This document shows, in pieces, positions 34,950 through 35,727 of a stretch of DNA of 35,727 nucleotides. The DNA is from Acidobacteriota bacterium. Its GTDB lineage: Bacteria; Acidobacteriota; Terriglobia; Acidiferrales; UBA7541. Location of the stretch: the NCBI GenBank assembly GCA_003223255.1, contig QHYJ01000039.1, forward strand, positions 1,296 to 37,022. The letters run 5' to 3'. Both the position numbers and the translations under genes were made by a program. The notes under the pieces are model-generated. The model was given only the letters and a program-made list of their open reading frames with translations, did not search any database and had not been told where the DNA came from. The number at the start of each line of letters is the position of its first letter. Position 1 is the first letter of the stretch.

Positions 34950-35727
34950 AGAAATCGAGAATCCGGTACCACAGTCCCGCAAGCGGCAAAGCCCAGGTGT
35001 GGCCGCTTCGCAGACCAATGGGCGCAGCCGGAAATGGAATGCCGGTAAAAGGAAGGCTGTCGGTTTCGCCGCAAACGAGTCCGGCGAGTTTCGTGCCGAA
35101 CCATGTAGCCGCGGCGACGCCGTGGCCGGCAAAGCCCGCCGCAAAGTACATGTCATCGATTTTTCCAGCGTGCGGCATCACGTCGAGAGTGAAGTCCAGC
35201 GTGCCGCCCCATACGTATTCGACTTTGGTGTCGCGGAGTTGCGGATAGACGGTGATCATGCCGCGGGGAAGAATTTCCGCGCTTTGCCTCACGGTCTTTT
35301 CGGTTTCAGGAAAGAATGCGGCACGTCCGCCGAAAAGCATGCGATTGTCCGGCGACAGGCGGTAGTAGTAGAGAAAGTGCTTGGAGTCGTAGATCATGCG
35401 GTTACGCGGGCTGAGTTCGCGAGCCAACTCGGCAGGTAGCACTTCGGTGGCGATAATGTAGGAACCGATGGGAATAATCTTCCTTCGCAGCGCGGGAGTG
35501 GCTTCCGTCGTGTACGCCCCGCTGGCAAGAATTACTTCGCGCGCAGTAGTTGTGCCTCGCGAAGTGCGCAGGCGGAACTTGCGCGCGCCATTGTGTGATT
35601 CGGCTTCAATCTTTTCGACGCGCGTGTGATCGTGTAGGCAGGCACCGGCGCGCTGCGCTGCGCGCGCTAAGCCGGCAACGTAGCGCGCGGGATTCACGCT
35701 TGCGCTGGTTTCGTCGACCATACCGCC
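34942..35727 (-). CDS. FAD-dependent amine/amino acid oxidase (DAO family), partial
   Basis: The 3' part of a DAO-type oxidoreductase; the N-terminal dinucleotide-binding domain lies beyond the window end, where the frame is still open. The visible 260 or so residues begin GGMVDETSASVNPARYVAGL. They include EVILASGAYTTEATPALRRK, IPIGSYIIATEVLP, FLYYYRLSPDNRMLFGGRAA, VEYVWGGTLDFTLDVMPHAG and MYFAAGFAGHGVAAATWFGT. These are the features of the gamma-glutamylputrescine oxidase/sarcosine oxidase-like group. The C-terminal GFAGHGV motif binds FAD. The exact substrate cannot be told. The gene converges with the APC permease and overlaps it by eight bases. Confidence 0.88.
   Translation of the reverse strand, partial: GGMVDETSASVNPARYVAGLARAAQRAGACLHDHTRVEKIEAESHNGARKFRLRTSRGTTTAREVILASGAYTTEATPALRRKIIPIGSYIIATEVLPAELARELSPRNRMIYDSKHFLYYYRLSPDNRMLFGGRAAFFPETEKTVRQSAEILPRGMITVYPQLRDTKVEYVWGGTLDFTLDVMPHAGKIDDMYFAAGFAGHGVAAATWFGTKLAGLVCGETDSLPFTGIPFPAAPIGLRSGHTWALPLAGLWYRILDFFT

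Noticed and set aside
33371-35248. 625-residue plus-strand frame
   Set aside because: Shifted frame over the APC permease and the antisense of the FAD oxidase; low-complexity Arg/Gly/Ala content.
1-35727. CRISPR array or defence island
   Set aside because: No regularly spaced direct repeats and no cas, restriction or toxin-antitoxin genes were recognised.

Overview
The window looks like a piece of an Acidobacteriota chromosome. The evidence is a PadR regulator followed by two 'acidobacterial duplicated orphan permease' (ADOP) FtsX-type proteins, a remnant of the Ser/Thr-kinase/TolB architecture common in that phylum, a GC-rich coding bias, and dispersed repeats built around GAGCGAAGCGA..GGAATCT. 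This is inference from family knowledge; no 16S rRNA gene is present.

Layout. 1-1.6 kb: the end of a Crp/Fnr regulator, a small hypothetical gene, an Arg-type tRNA-like gene whose anticodon arm is interrupted, a 59-residue cysteine-rich protein, a complete tRNA-Cys and a truncated second tRNA-Cys. This looks like the scar of an integrated element. 1.6-2.5 kb: a two-domain rhodanese sulfurtransferase with its terminator. 2.8-3.9 kb: two dead genes facing each other, a glucoamylase-type hydrolase remnant and the C-terminus of a lactate/glycolate permease. 4.0-9.4 kb: glcD, glcE and glcF for 2-hydroxyacid (glycolate/lactate) oxidation, with a kinase-less Ser/Thr-kinase/TolB derivative between glcE and glcF. 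9.4-13.1 kb: an Ldh2-family remnant and two MFS carriers. 13.3-15.4 kb: acetyl-CoA synthetase. 15.8-18.9 kb: a PilZ protein and a membrane-embedded pentapeptide-repeat protein. 19.3-22.0 kb: a siroheme nitrite/sulfite reductase and a formate/nitrite transporter. 22.0-28.5 kb: a BlaI-type remnant, PadR and two ADOP permeases (the first frameshifted). 28.7-33.4 kb: a formate dehydrogenase operon. 33.5-35.7 kb: an APC permease convergent with a partial FAD amine oxidase.

The most notable element is the formate dehydrogenase operon. Its catalytic gene contains an in-frame TGA at the active-site position, followed by a hairpin with the same loop and the spacing I recall for the E. coli fdhF SECIS, so it is almost certainly a selenoprotein. 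The canonical alpha subunit is also cut in two and its pieces are in reversed order. The catalytic part (28656-30557) comes first, then a NuoE-NuoF fusion (30558-32447), then a protein (32444-33358) carrying the ferredoxin-like clusters and the Fe4S4 domain that normally forms the N-terminus of the catalytic chain. Together they would make an NAD-coupled formate dehydrogenase.

Metabolically the window reads as the use of small C1-C3 compounds (formate, glycolate/lactate, acetate) plus nitrite assimilation. Many genes carry truncations or single-base frameshifts. These could be real decay or residual sequence error, and this is noted gene by gene.
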